Source of the DNA: Actinoplanes italicus
GTDB lineage: Bacteria; Actinomycetota; Actinomycetes; Mycobacteriales; Micromonosporaceae
Direction: 5' to 3'
Length of the DNA: 64,000 bases
NCBI RefSeq assembly: GCF_003001815.1
Contig: NZ_PVMZ01000011.1
Location: 186,001-250,000 of the forward strand
In this document: one piece after another, positions 42,010 to 51,300 of the stretch
Position numbering within the stretch: the first letter of the stretch is position 1
Layout of the letters: every line of letters begins with the position of its first letter
The notes under the pieces: model-generated
The model's input: the letters and a program-made list of their open reading frames with translations, nothing else
Database searches by the model: none
Told to the model about the DNA's origin: nothing
Made by a program: the position numbers and the translations under genes

Positions 42010-43125
42010 CTAGGGGGACCACTCCTTGGCGAGCAGCTCGTACGACCGTACCCGATCGGTGTGATCATGAGCGATCGTGGTGACCAGCAGTTCGTCGGCG
42101 CCGGTGACCCGCTGCAGTGTCCGCAGCTTCTCGGCGACCGTCTGCGGCGATCCGACGAACTGGGTGGCGACCCGGTCGGCGACCAGCGCGTGGCGCTCGT
42201 CGGTCCACTCGAACGCGGCGGCCTCCTCGATGCTCGGGAACGGGACGGCACCGAGGCCCGTGCGGATGCTGTGGACCCAGACGGCGAACGGCCCGGCGAG
42301 CCGGTGGGCGGTCGCGTCGTCCTCGGCGACCAGCACGTCGGCCGACACCATCAGATGCGGCCGGCTGCGGGTCGCGGAGGGGACGAACGATTCGCGATAC
42401 GCCTCGGCGGCCTCCAGAACCTTCGCGGGGGCGACGTGGTAGTTGGCCGCGAACGGCAGGCCGCGGGCGCCGGCGGTACGTGCGCTCTCGCCGCCGGAGC
42501 TGCCGAGCAGCCACACCTCGAGGTCGGCGCCGGCGCCGGGGGTGGCGGTCACCTCGTTGCCCTCGTCGTCGACGACCGGACCAGCGAGCAGGGCGGAGAT
42601 CTGGTCGAGGACCTCGTTGAGGCCGAGCGGCTCCGCGCCGGGCTGGGTCAGGAAGCTGCCGGCCAGGGCGGTCCGCTGGGAGGCGAAGATCGGCGCCCAC
42701 GAGAACGGCTTCGGGATGAGCAGGCCGTCGACGACCCGTTCCTCCTGCGGCTTCTCCTCGGCGATCAGCCGCTGAGCCTCCTTCTTGGCTTGCCCGGAAC
42801 GGCCCAGGCCGAGGTCGAACCGGCCCGGGTAGAGGGCGTCGAGCAGCCCGAACTGCTCCACGATGGACAGCCCGGTCTGGAAGCCGGTCTGCACGGCGCC
42901 GGACCCGAGCCGGATGTGGTCGGTGACGGCGGCGATCTGCCCGAGCAGCAGCGCCGGCTGGGAGCTGGCGACGCCGGGGGTGAAGTGGTGCTCGGCCACC
43001 CAGTAGCGGTGATAGCCGAACTGCTCGGCCCTCCGGGCCAGATCGAGGGTGCGGCGCAGGGCGTCCGCCACGTCACCGCCGGAGACGAGAGGGGCGAGAT
43101 CGAGGATGGAGAGGGGTACGGGCAT
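42010..43125 (-). CDS. LLM flavin-dependent monooxygenase, MsnO8/CmoO-like
   Basis: A 371-residue luciferase-like monooxygenase. The opening PLSILDLAPLVSGGDVADALRRTLDLARRAEQFGYHRYWVAEHH and LYPGRFDLGLGRSGQ place it in the MsnO8 group, which includes Bacillus CmoO/YtmO. An internal extension (EEKPQEERVVDGLLIPKPF) is present. It is the last gene of an eight-gene operon, 2 nt after the previous stop. The natural substrate of this group is an organosulfur compound only in the Bacillus case; here that is inference. Confidence 0.82.
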   Translation of the reverse strand: MPVPLSILDLAPLVSGGDVADALRRTLDLARRAEQFGYHRYWVAEHHFTPGVASSQPALLLGQIAAVTDHIRLGSGAVQTGFQTGLSIVEQFGLLDALYPGRFDLGLGRSGQAKKEAQRLIAEEKPQEERVVDGLLIPKPFSWAPIFASQRTALAGSFLTQPGAEPLGLNEVLDQISALLAGPVVDDEGNEVTATPGAGADLEVWLLGSSGGESARTAGARGLPFAANYHVAPAKVLEAAEAYRESFVPSATRSRPHLMVSADVLVAEDDATAHRLAGPFAVWVHSIRTGLGAVPFPSIEEAAAFEWTDERHALVADRVATQFVGSPQTVAEKLRTLQRVTGADELLVTTIAHDHTDRVRSYELLAKEWSP

Positions 43126-43127
43126 GA

Positions 43128-44141
43128 CTACCGCCCTTTCAGCCGGCGTAACACGGGTGCGATCTCGGCGGCGAACAGTTCCAGGCTGCGCCGGTTCTCC
43201 TTCTCGCCGAGTCCTTCGGTGTCGGCGCTGAGGTGGGTGACCTCGTGGCCGAAGCGTTCGTGGTAGCGGTGCACCTTGTCGATGATCTGCTGGGGGCTGC
43301 CGACCAGGATCGAGCTGCGTTCCACGGCGTCCTCGAGCGTCGGGAAGACCGGTTCCACGCCGACCCTGCGGAACGCCTCGAGACGAGCCTCATAGACGGG
43401 CCGATAAACCGAGAGAGCCTCCTGAGTCGTACGGGCGGCGTAGAACCCGGCACTGCCGGCGCCGATCCGGATCTCCGCCGGATCATGGCCGTGGTGGGCC
43501 CAGCGTTCGCGGTAGTAGTCGATGAGCTCGGCGTACGGCTGAATGGGGTTGGTGACGTTGGCGGAGAACAGCGGATCGCCGTAGGAGGCGGCCAGGTCTA
43601 CCGAGGCCTTGCTGGTGGCGCTGCCGTGCCAGACGGTGATCGGGTTCTGCAGCGGCCGCGGCCAGGTCTCGGCGTCGGTGAGCGACGGCCGGTACTTGCC
43701 CTCCCAGGTGACCTTCTCCTCGCGCCACAGCCGCCGGAACAGGTCGTAGCTCTCCCGCAGCCGGTCCCACTGGTCGTCGACGGTCACGTGGAACAGCTGG
43801 GCCTGGGCGGAGCCGTTGCCCTTGCCGATGATCAGTTGCAGTCGCCCGCCGGACAGGTTGTCGAGGGTGGCGTAGTCCTCGAACGCGCGGACCGGGTCGA
43901 GCAGGCTGAGCGTCGTCACGCCGGTCCACAGCTCGATGCGCGAGGTCTTGGCCGCGATGTGGCTGAGCACGACCGGCGGCGACGACGACAGGAACGGCCG
44001 CTCGTGCCGCTCCCCCACCGCGAAACCGTCGAACCCGAGTTCCTCGCCGAGCACGGCCGCGTCGACGACCTCACGCAGCCGCTGTTCGGGGGTCTTCGAC
44101 CGGTCGATGTACGTGATCAGGCTGAGCAGCAGGAACTTCAT
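43128..44141 (-). CDS. LLM flavin-dependent oxidoreductase
   Basis: A 337-residue bacterial-luciferase-fold enzyme. MKFLLLSLITYIDRSKTPEQRLREVVDAAVLGEELGFDGFAVGERH is followed by TTLSLLDPVRAFEDYATLDNLSGGRLQLIIGKGNG, the flavin-binding part. A late SSILVGSPQQIIDKVHRYHERFG supports full length. It overlaps the NtaA-like gene by 4 nt (ATGA). Substrate unknown. Confidence 0.82.
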   Translation of the reverse strand: MKFLLLSLITYIDRSKTPEQRLREVVDAAVLGEELGFDGFAVGERHERPFLSSSPPVVLSHIAAKTSRIELWTGVTTLSLLDPVRAFEDYATLDNLSGGRLQLIIGKGNGSAQAQLFHVTVDDQWDRLRESYDLFRRLWREEKVTWEGKYRPSLTDAETWPRPLQNPITVWHGSATSKASVDLAASYGDPLFSANVTNPIQPYAELIDYYRERWAHHGHDPAEIRIGAGSAGFYAARTTQEALSVYRPVYEARLEAFRRVGVEPVFPTLEDAVERSSILVGSPQQIIDKVHRYHERFGHEVTHLSADTEGLGEKENRRSLELFAAEIAPVLRRLKGR

Positions 44142-45406
44142 GCCAGCCCCAGGTGCCCGCGCAGGGTGGTGCCGGAATACTCGGTCCGGAACACGCCGCG
44201 TTCCTGCAGCAGCGGGACCACCTGGTCCACGAAGTCGTCCAGCCCGGACGGGGTCAGGTGCGAGACGAGGATGAACCCGTCACAGGCGTCCGTCTGGACG
44301 TACTCGTTGAGCTGCTCGGCAATCCTCGATGCGGTGCCGATGAAGTTCTGCCGCCCGGTCACCTCGATGATCAGGTCCCGGATCGACAGGTTCTTCGCCT
44401 CGGCCCGGGCCCTCCACTCGGCGGCTGTCGCCAGCCGGTCCGGGTACATCCCGGCACGGCCCTTGATGATCGTGTCGTCCTCGTCGAGCACCGGGTCGAT
44501 GTCCGGCAGCGGGCCCTCGGCGTCGTAGCCGGACAGGTCGGTGTTCCACAGCTGTTCCAGCAGCAGGATCGCGGTCTGCGGGCTGACCTGCTGACGCCGG
44601 ATGTGGTGCGCCTTCTCCTGCGCGTCGGCGTCACTGTCACCGAGCACGTAGGACACCCCAGGGATGATCTTGAGGCTGTCCTCGGTCCGCCCGTACGCCG
44701 GAAGCCGGTCCTTGATGTTGCGGTAGAACTGCCGTGCGTCGTCGAGCTGGTGATGCCGCGAGAAGATCGCGTCGGAGTGCTTCGCCGCCAGCTCGCGACC
44801 GCCGTCGGAGTCGCCGGCCTGGAGGATGACCGGGTGGCCCTGCGGGCTGCGCGGCACCCCGAAGCGGCCCCTGATGTCGAACTGGCTGTTCCTGATCGCG
44901 AACTCGCCGCCGTCGGTGTCCCACAGTTTCCGGGCCGTCTCGATGAACTCACCGGCGCGGACGTAGCGGTCCGCATGGTCGAGGAACCCGCCGCGCCGGA
45001 AGTTCTCGCCGAAGAACGCGCCGGGTGAGGTGACCACGTTCCACGCCGCGCGGCCGCCGGACAGGTGGTCGAGGGTGGCGAGCTGCCGGGCCAGTTCGTA
45101 GGGCTCGTGGTAGGTGGCGTTGAGCGTCCCGGCCAGGCCGAGGTGGGTGGTGACGGCGGCCAGGGCGGTCAGCACCGTCAGCGTGTCGGGCCGGCCGACG
45201 ACGTCCAGGTCGTGGATGAGCCCGCGCTGCTCGCGCAGCCGCAGCCCTTCGGCCAGGAAGAAGAAGTCGAACTTCCCGCGTTCGGCGGTCTTCGCCAGGT
45301 ACTCGAAGGAGTCGAACTCGATCTGGCTGCCGGCGCGCGGGTCGCTCCAGACGGTCGTGTTGTTCACGCCGGGAAAGTGCGCGGCGAGGATGATCTGTTT
45401 AGGCAC
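44138..45406 (-). CDS. NtaA/SnaA/DszA-family flavin monooxygenase
   Basis: A 422-residue member of the nitrilotriacetate/DszA/CmoJ branch of the luciferase superfamily. Typical blocks are AAHFPGVNNTTVWSDPRAGSQIEFDSFEYLAKTAERGKFDFFFLAEGL, ATYHEPYELARQLATLDHLSGGRAAWNVVTS and HPVILQAGDSDGGRELAAKHSDAIFS. GTG 45406 overlaps the preceding stop by 8 nt; a longer frame upstream is not conserved. Enzymes of this branch break C-N or C-S bonds with FMNH2 and O2. Bacillus CmoJ acts on N-acetyl-S-alkyl-cysteine; similar chemistry here is inference. Confidence 0.83.
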   Translation of the reverse strand: MPKQIILAAHFPGVNNTTVWSDPRAGSQIEFDSFEYLAKTAERGKFDFFFLAEGLRLREQRGLIHDLDVVGRPDTLTVLTALAAVTTHLGLAGTLNATYHEPYELARQLATLDHLSGGRAAWNVVTSPGAFFGENFRRGGFLDHADRYVRAGEFIETARKLWDTDGGEFAIRNSQFDIRGRFGVPRSPQGHPVILQAGDSDGGRELAAKHSDAIFSRHHQLDDARQFYRNIKDRLPAYGRTEDSLKIIPGVSYVLGDSDADAQEKAHHIRRQQVSPQTAILLLEQLWNTDLSGYDAEGPLPDIDPVLDEDDTIIKGRAGMYPDRLATAAEWRARAEAKNLSIRDLIIEVTGRQNFIGTASRIAEQLNEYVQTDACDGFILVSHLTPSGLDDFVDQVVPLLQERGVFRTEYSGTTLRGHLGLA

Positions 45407-46349
45407 GGCCGGCCTCCTGGTAACGGTTGACCGCGACCGGCAGGCCCAGCCGGTCGCGGAGCGTGCGGTGGCGGGATGTCTGGAACAGGCCACGCCGGCG
45501 CAGCTCGGTCACGAGGTCCGAGACATCGGAGATGTCGGATACGCGGAGCCGGAAACCGTCGAGGCCGGAGACGGACCACCAGTTCTGGATCAGGTCGGCG
45601 AGCTGGAGCGTGGTGCCGTTGAAGGTCGCCGCGTCGGTGGGGATGTGACCGCCGACCCTGATGTCCGCGAAGATCTTCTTCTCCGGCAGGATCGTGCGGA
45701 CCTTGCGGGCCGCGTCGTCAGCGTCGGCCGGGGTCACGAAGAAGACGTCGGCGTCGAGGGCGTCCCACACCTGCGGGCCGTGCGCGAGGGCCGCCACCAC
45801 GGGCTGGCCCTGCGGCGGCCGCGGCACGATCGACGGGCCCTTGACCGAGAAGTGCTCGCCGGCGAAGTCGATGTAGTGCAGTTTCTCCCGGTCGATGTAC
45901 CGGCCGGTCGCCACGTCGGAGATGATCGCGTCGTCCTCCCAGCTGTCCCAGAGCCGCCGCACCACCTCGATCGCGTCGCTCGCCTCGGCGATCAGCGCGT
46001 CGACCTGCAGCGGCGCGCGCCGGCCGAGCAGCGCCGCCTCGGCCGGGTCGCCCGAGACGCGGACCTGCCAGCCGGCCCGCCCGCGGCTCACCCAGTCGAG
46101 GGTCGCCAGGGCGGTGGAGAGGTGGAACGGCTCGGTGTGGGTGGTGGTGGCGACCGGGATCAGTCCGATGTGCCGGGTCAGCGGCGCGACCCGGGCGGCG
46201 ACCTGGACGGCGTCCGGCCCGTGCCGGCCGAAGGTGTCGTCGAAGGTGACGAAGTCGAGTCCGGCCTCGTCGGCCTCCCGGACCTGGCGGATCCAGTCGT
46301 CGGCGGCGAACGAGTCCCCGGACAGGGCGACGCCGAGGTGCAGTGTCAT
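45399..46349 (-). CDS. LLM flavin-dependent monooxygenase
   Basis: A 316-residue shorter relative of the NtaA branch: LHLGVALSGDSFAADDWIRQVREADEAGLDFVTFDDTF, then HTEPFHLSTALATLDWVSRGRAGWQVRVSGDPAEAALLG and FNGTTLQLADLIQNWWSVSGLDGFRLRVSDISD. The flavin-site core is present. ATG 46349 overlaps the ATPase stop (ATGA). It is the first of four monooxygenases in the operon. Substrate unknown. Confidence 0.8.
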   Translation of the reverse strand: MTLHLGVALSGDSFAADDWIRQVREADEAGLDFVTFDDTFGRHGPDAVQVAARVAPLTRHIGLIPVATTTHTEPFHLSTALATLDWVSRGRAGWQVRVSGDPAEAALLGRRAPLQVDALIAEASDAIEVVRRLWDSWEDDAIISDVATGRYIDREKLHYIDFAGEHFSVKGPSIVPRPPQGQPVVAALAHGPQVWDALDADVFFVTPADADDAARKVRTILPEKKIFADIRVGGHIPTDAATFNGTTLQLADLIQNWWSVSGLDGFRLRVSDISDVSDLVTELRRRGLFQTSRHRTLRDRLGLPVAVNRYQEAGRA

Positions 46350-47875
46350 CGGGAAACCTCCAATGTGGGCACCGCGTCGAGCAGTGCCCGGGTGTACTCG
46401 TGGCCGGCGTGGTCGAACACGGCCTTGACCGGTCCCTGCTCCACGACCCGGCCGTCGTGCATGACCAGCACCCGGTCGGCCAGGTCACGGATCACGCCGA
46501 GGTCGTGGGAGATGAACAGCAGCGCGGTCCCGTCGTCCTCGCGGATCTGCGCGAGCAGGTCGAGGACCTGCGCCTGCACCGACACGTCGAGCGCGGACAC
46601 CGGCTCGTCGCAGATGATCAGACTCGGTCGCGGCGCGATGGCCCGGGCCACGGCGACGCGCTGCCGCTGCCCGCCGGACAACTGCCGCGGGTAGCGGTCG
46701 AGCACGTCGGCGCCGAGACCGACGCGTTCCAGGACCGGTTCGGGGTTCCCGCCGCGCGGCAGGGCCTCGCCGACGATGCGGCGCACGGTCCAGCGCGGGT
46801 CGAACGCCGACAGCGGGTCCTGCGCGATCAGCTGCAGGCGGCGCCGGATGGGGCGGCGGGCCCGTTCGGGTACCCCGCTGAAGTCGGCGCCCTCGAACCG
46901 GACCCGGCCGGAGGTCGGCTCGGTCAGCCCGAACAGCAGCTGCGCCACTGTCGTCTTGCCGGAGCCGGACTCGCCGACGAGCCCGACGATCTCGCCGCGG
47001 CGGATGGTGAGGTCGAAGTCGCGTACCACGGTCCGGTCGCCGTAGACCTTGCGCAGCGCGGTCGCCTCGGCCACGACGCCGCCCGGTTCGGCGGTGGTCC
47101 CGCGCCGCCTTCCACTCGCGGCTTCCACCAGTTCCTTCGTGTACGGGTGAGCCGCGCCCACGAGGATGGTGCGGGTGTCGCCGCTCTCGACGATCCGGCC
47201 GTCCTTCATGACGAGCACCCGGTCGGCGAGTTTCGACACCACGGCCAGGTCGTGGCTGATCAGCAGCAGCGTCTCGCCGGTGGCGCGGCGCTCGGCGAGC
47301 AGGGTGAGGATCTGCGCCTGCACGGTCGCGTCGAGGGCGGTGGTCGGCTCGTCGGCGATCAGCAGCCGTGGCCCGCCGGCGATGGCCGACGCGATCAGGG
47401 CCCGCTGCCGCAGCCCGCCGGAGAGCTGGTGCGGATACTGGCGGACCCGCCGTTCCGGTTCGGGCACGTGCACGTCGGTGAGCAGCCGCTGGATGCGCTG
47501 CGGCCGGTCGCGGCGGTCGCCGATGCCGTGGGTCTGCAGTACCTCGCCGATCTCGGCGCCGACGGTGCGCAGCGGGTCCAGCGAGACGAGGGCGTCCTGC
47601 AGGATCAGCCCGGCGAACCGGCCGCGCAGCCGCCGCCAGTCGCGGGCGGCGAACCCGCGCACGTCCCGGCCGTCGACGGTGAACGTCCCGGCTTCGACGT
47701 GCGCGTGCGGACCGGCCAGTCCGACGAGGCTGCGGGCGGTCACGCTCTTGCCGGACCCGCTCTCGCCGACGATGGCGACGCACTCGCCCTCGCCGATCGT
47801 GAAGCTGACCCCGCGTACCGCCTCCACCCGATGCCGCCCGGTGAAGGTGACCCGCAGGTTCTCGACCTCGATCAC
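46346..47875 (-). CDS. Peptide-type ABC transporter ATPase, DppD-DppF fusion
   Basis: A 509-residue protein with two complete ATPase domains, the fused form of the oligopeptide/nickel family. Walker A motifs are GESGSGKS (37-44) and a second GESGSGKT near residue 300. Signatures are LSGGLRQRALIASAI and LSGGQRQRVAVARAI; Walker B motifs are LLIADEPTTALD and LIICDEPVSALD. GTG 47875 overlaps the permease stop as GTGA; longer upstream frame is rejected. It powers the importer encoded by the next three genes upstream in the operon. Confidence 0.87.
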   Translation of the reverse strand: MIEVENLRVTFTGRHRVEAVRGVSFTIGEGECVAIVGESGSGKSVTARSLVGLAGPHAHVEAGTFTVDGRDVRGFAARDWRRLRGRFAGLILQDALVSLDPLRTVGAEIGEVLQTHGIGDRRDRPQRIQRLLTDVHVPEPERRVRQYPHQLSGGLRQRALIASAIAGGPRLLIADEPTTALDATVQAQILTLLAERRATGETLLLISHDLAVVSKLADRVLVMKDGRIVESGDTRTILVGAAHPYTKELVEAASGRRRGTTAEPGGVVAEATALRKVYGDRTVVRDFDLTIRRGEIVGLVGESGSGKTTVAQLLFGLTEPTSGRVRFEGADFSGVPERARRPIRRRLQLIAQDPLSAFDPRWTVRRIVGEALPRGGNPEPVLERVGLGADVLDRYPRQLSGGQRQRVAVARAIAPRPSLIICDEPVSALDVSVQAQVLDLLAQIREDDGTALLFISHDLGVIRDLADRVLVMHDGRVVEQGPVKAVFDHAGHEYTRALLDAVPTLEVSR

Positions 47876-48720
47876 TGGATCCGCCCTTCGAACCGGTTCT
47901 GCAGATGCCGACCGATCACGGTGAGAGAGATGACGGTGGCGGTGACGGCGCAGCCCGGCAGCACCGACGCCCACCAGGCGATGTGCAGGTAGCCGCGGCC
48001 CTCGGAGAGCATCGCGCCCCACTCCGGCGACGGCGGCTGCGGTCCGAGGCCGAGGAAGCTGAGACCGGCCGCGATGAGGATCGCCTCGCCGAGCCCGATC
48101 ATCGCCAGGACCGGGATCGGGCCGAGCACGTTGGGCAGCACGTGCCGCAGCACCAGGCGGGTGCGCGACGCTCCGAACGCGACGGCGTGGGTGACGTACG
48201 GCGCCCGCCGCACGACGAGGGTCTGCGCCCGCACCACCCGGGCGTAGTGCGGTGTGGTGGCGATGCCGATCGCCACGATCAGGCTGGTCGTCCCGGTGCC
48301 GGCGATCGCGATGAACAGCAGCGCGAGCAGCACCAGCGGGAACGCCGACAGGGCGTCGAAGGTGCGGCTGAGCGCCTCGTCGGCGAACCGGTGGGTGAGC
48401 CCGGCGAGCAGGCCGAGCAGGAGCCCGGCGCCGACCGCGATGAGGGTGGCGGCCACACCGATGCTCAGGGAGTGCCGGGCGCCGTGCACCACCCGGTCGA
48501 GGACGTCCCGGCCGAGCTGGTCGGTGCCGAACCAGTGCGCCGCCGACGGGCCCTCCAGCACGCGCAGCGGATCGGCGGCGAGCGGGTCACCGGCGAACGC
48601 CGACGGCCAGAGCACCGCGGCGGCCGCGAGGCCGAGGACGATGCCGGCGAGGGCCAGGCCGGGTCGTGGGATTCGCAGGGACAACCGGCGGGTCGCCGGG
48701 CGGGGCAGCGCCAGGGACAT
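47872..48720 (-). CDS. Peptide-type ABC transporter permease (DppC-like)
   Basis: A 282-residue permease with a leading helix and the DppC-type sequence HWFGTDQLGRDVLDRVVHGARHSLSIGV. The EAA loop is FGASRTRLVLRHVLPNVLGPIPVLAMIGLGEAILIAAGLSFLGLG. It sits between the DppB-like permease and the fused ATPase with gaps of a few nt. The ligand is unknown. Confidence 0.86.
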   Translation of the reverse strand: MSLALPRPATRRLSLRIPRPGLALAGIVLGLAAAAVLWPSAFAGDPLAADPLRVLEGPSAAHWFGTDQLGRDVLDRVVHGARHSLSIGVAATLIAVGAGLLLGLLAGLTHRFADEALSRTFDALSAFPLVLLALLFIAIAGTGTTSLIVAIGIATTPHYARVVRAQTLVVRRAPYVTHAVAFGASRTRLVLRHVLPNVLGPIPVLAMIGLGEAILIAAGLSFLGLGPQPPSPEWGAMLSEGRGYLHIAWWASVLPGCAVTATVISLTVIGRHLQNRFEGRIQ

Positions 48721-48723
48721 CGC

Positions 48724-49638
48724 TCAGCTCCTTCGCAGCCGCGGATCGATGAGCAGGTACGCGAGATCGGCCGCCGTGTTGATCAGGACGAACGCGGCGG
48801 CCGCGAACACGACGACGGCGAGCACCACGGGCATGTCGCCGTTGCCGACGGCCTGGAGCGTGACCTGGCCGAGCCCGGGCCGGCCGAAGACCTGCTCGAT
48901 GATCACCACGCCGCCGATGAGCACGCCGGACAGCCAGCCCAGCAGGGTGACGGCCGGCATGAGGGCGTGACGCAGCGCGTGGCGGACCAGGACCGCTCGT
49001 TCCCTCAGACCACGGGCCCGGGCGGTGACCGCGAACGGCTCGTCCAGCGCCCGGTCCAGACCGTCGCGCAGCACCTGCGCCAGGACTCCGGCGATCGGCA
49101 GGCCGAGCGTGATGGCGGGCAGCACCAGCCCCGCCCAGCCGCGGTCACCGGAGACCGGGAACAGGCCGAACCGGAACGAGAACACGCTGAGCAGCACGAT
49201 CCCGATCAGGAACGGCGGGGTGGACACGATGATCAGCTCGGCCGTGGAGCTGACCCGGCGTACCCACCGGTGCCGGGTGGTGACGGCCAGGATCAGGGCC
49301 AGCACCACCCCGAAGACGGCGGCGGCGACGGCCAGTTTCAGCGTCGGCAGGATCTGCTCGCCGATGACGTCGCGGACCGGGCGCTGCAGCAGGTAGGAGC
49401 GGCCCAGGTCACCCTGGGCCGCGCGCAGCAGGTAGTCGAGGTACTGCACGATCGCGGGACGGTCCAGGTTCCACTCGGCGATGATCTGGGAGCGGATCTG
49501 CGGAGTGTCGGCACCGTCGCCGATGATGGCGTCGACGATGTCGCCGGGGGCGGCCAGCAGCGCGAGGTACGCCGCCGTGGCAGCGGCCCAGAGCACGATC
49601 GCCCCACTGGCGACCCGCCGCGCGATCGCCGTGATCAC
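48724..49638 (-). CDS. Peptide-type ABC transporter permease (DppB-like)
   Basis: A 304-residue permease with ITAIARRVASGAIVLWAAATAAYLALLAAPGD at the N-terminus and the DppB-type LDRPAIVQYLDYLLRAAQGDLGRSYLLQRPV. The EAA loop is ARARGLRERAVLVRHALRHALMPAVTLLGWLSGVLIGGVVIIEQVFGRPGLG. GTG 49638 overlaps the binding-protein stop as GTGA; GTG 49650 is an alternative. Confidence 0.86.
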   Translation of the reverse strand: MITAIARRVASGAIVLWAAATAAYLALLAAPGDIVDAIIGDGADTPQIRSQIIAEWNLDRPAIVQYLDYLLRAAQGDLGRSYLLQRPVRDVIGEQILPTLKLAVAAAVFGVVLALILAVTTRHRWVRRVSSTAELIIVSTPPFLIGIVLLSVFSFRFGLFPVSGDRGWAGLVLPAITLGLPIAGVLAQVLRDGLDRALDEPFAVTARARGLRERAVLVRHALRHALMPAVTLLGWLSGVLIGGVVIIEQVFGRPGLGQVTLQAVGNGDMPVVLAVVVFAAAAFVLINTAADLAYLLIDPRLRRS

Positions 49639-51278
49639 TTGCTCAGCCACACGTTGTATGCGCTGCCCGGGACCCCGGCCGTCGGTTCGAAGCTCAGGCC
49701 GCCGACCGTGGTGGCGGACGCGACCTGGTCGGCCGGGGCGTACAGCGGAAGGATCAGCGCCTGATCGGTGATGACCAGCTTCTGCACCTGCTGGTACGCG
49801 GCGAGGCGTTTCGCCTGATCGCCACTGGCCTGGCCCTCCTCGAGGAGTTTGTCGAGGGCCGGATCCTTCAGCCCGGTACGGTTGATCGCCCCACCGGAGT
49901 GCAGCAGCAGGTTGAGGGCCGCTCCGGCGTCGGTGTCGGCGCGGGAGTTGTCGAACACCTCGTACTCACCGTCGGCGAGCGCCTTGGTGGCGGTGCCCTG
50001 GTCGACCAGTGCCACGTTCAGGTCGATGCCGGCGCTCTGCTTGACCGCGGCCTGCACGGCCTGGGCCAGCACGTCGCGGCGGTCCCGGACGAACGGCGCG
50101 GACTGCACGAGTCGTACCGTCAGGCGTTTTCCGTCCTTGGTCCGGAAGCCCTCGGCGTCGCGTGCCGTCCAGCCGGCCTCGTCGAGCAGACGGTTGGCCT
50201 TCGCCGTGTCACCGCTGTAGGTCTTCTCGAGCGTGGAGTCGTAGAACGGGCTGGTCGGCCCGATGACGCTCCACGCCCGGGTGGCGCTGCCCCGGTAGAC
50301 ACCGGTGAGCACCGCCTCGACGTCGACGGCCTCGCGGAACGCCTGACGCACCCTGAGGTCGTCGAACGGGGCGTGCGCGGTGTTGAGGTAGTACGAGTAC
50401 GCCGAACCGGAGTTGAGCCCGCGCTGCAGGGAGAGCTGCCTGTTCGCGGTGATCAGCGCCTCGTCGGTGGCCGGCACGCCCTCGATCACCTGGACCTGGC
50501 CGGAGGTCAGCGCCCCGACGCGTACCGAAGACTCCTTGAGGAACCGATAGGTGATCTCGTCGAGGTAGGCCGGACCGGTGTGCCCCGCGTTCGCCGGTGC
50601 CCAGTTGTACGCCGGGTTCCTGGTGAAGTGCACCTCCTGCCCGGCCGTGTACCGGTCCAGGATGAACGGCCCGGTTCCGGCCAGTTCCGGGCCGCCGGCC
50701 TTGAGGTTCTTCGCCTCCTTCAGCGACTTCGGCGACACCTGCGCGCCCTGCGGCGAGGACAGGAAGTCGAGCAGCAGCACGTCGGGCTGCTTGAGGTGGA
50801 AGGCGACCGTGGCCGGATCGACCACCTCGACGCGATCGAGGTTGCGCAGCTGGACGGCGAGCACGGTCGGGTTGTAGCCCTCGACGAGGAACTGGTCGAC
50901 GTTCGCCTTGACGGCTGCCGCGTCGAACTTCGTGCCGTCGGAGAAGCTCACGTCCGTACGCAGCTTGAAGGTGTAGATCTTGCCGTCGGCCGAGACCTCG
51001 TGGCCGGTGGACAGCCACGGCAGGTGACCGCCCCGGCTGTCGTGGGTGAGCAGGGCCTCGAAGGTGTTCCAGACCAGCAGCCGGGCCTTGGCCTGGGCGT
51101 ACTGGTGCGGGTTGAAGGTGATCGGTTCCGTCTCGACGGCCCAGGTCAGCGATCCGCCGCTGACCGGCTGACCGGCCTCGGCTCCCGCCGTGGACCCGGA
51201 CGACCCGGACGAACAGGCGGCAGTGGTGAGGATGAGGGTGAGTGCGATGACGGCGGCTGCGGGCCGGATGCGGCGCAT
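49635..51278 (-). CDS. Peptide-type ABC substrate-binding lipoprotein
   Basis: A 547-residue SBP_bac_5 (DppA/OppA/NikA) lipoprotein with lipobox LTTAAC (Cys22). The mature domain begins GGSLTWAVETEPITFNPHQYAQAKARLLVWNTFEALL and keeps family blocks such as KIYTFKLRTDVSFSDGTKFDAAAVKANVDQF and PFDDLRVRQAFREAVDVEAVL. GGAGAGGAGG precedes the ATG. It is the first gene of the operon; the palindrome at 51301-51321 lies just upstream in the promoter. The ligand could be a peptide, metal chelate or organosulfur compound. Confidence 0.87.
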   Translation of the reverse strand: MRRIRPAAAVIALTLILTTAACSSGSSGSTAGAEAGQPVSGGSLTWAVETEPITFNPHQYAQAKARLLVWNTFEALLTHDSRGGHLPWLSTGHEVSADGKIYTFKLRTDVSFSDGTKFDAAAVKANVDQFLVEGYNPTVLAVQLRNLDRVEVVDPATVAFHLKQPDVLLLDFLSSPQGAQVSPKSLKEAKNLKAGGPELAGTGPFILDRYTAGQEVHFTRNPAYNWAPANAGHTGPAYLDEITYRFLKESSVRVGALTSGQVQVIEGVPATDEALITANRQLSLQRGLNSGSAYSYYLNTAHAPFDDLRVRQAFREAVDVEAVLTGVYRGSATRAWSVIGPTSPFYDSTLEKTYSGDTAKANRLLDEAGWTARDAEGFRTKDGKRLTVRLVQSAPFVRDRRDVLAQAVQAAVKQSAGIDLNVALVDQGTATKALADGEYEVFDNSRADTDAGAALNLLLHSGGAINRTGLKDPALDKLLEEGQASGDQAKRLAAYQQVQKLVITDQALILPLYAPADQVASATTVGGLSFEPTAGVPGSAYNVWLSK

Positions 51279-51300
51279 GGGCGGTTCCTCCTCTCCACCA

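Noticed and set aside
47905..49764. 619-residue plus-strand open frame over the permease genes
   Set aside because: Shadow of three well-defined ABC genes; no recognisable protein features.
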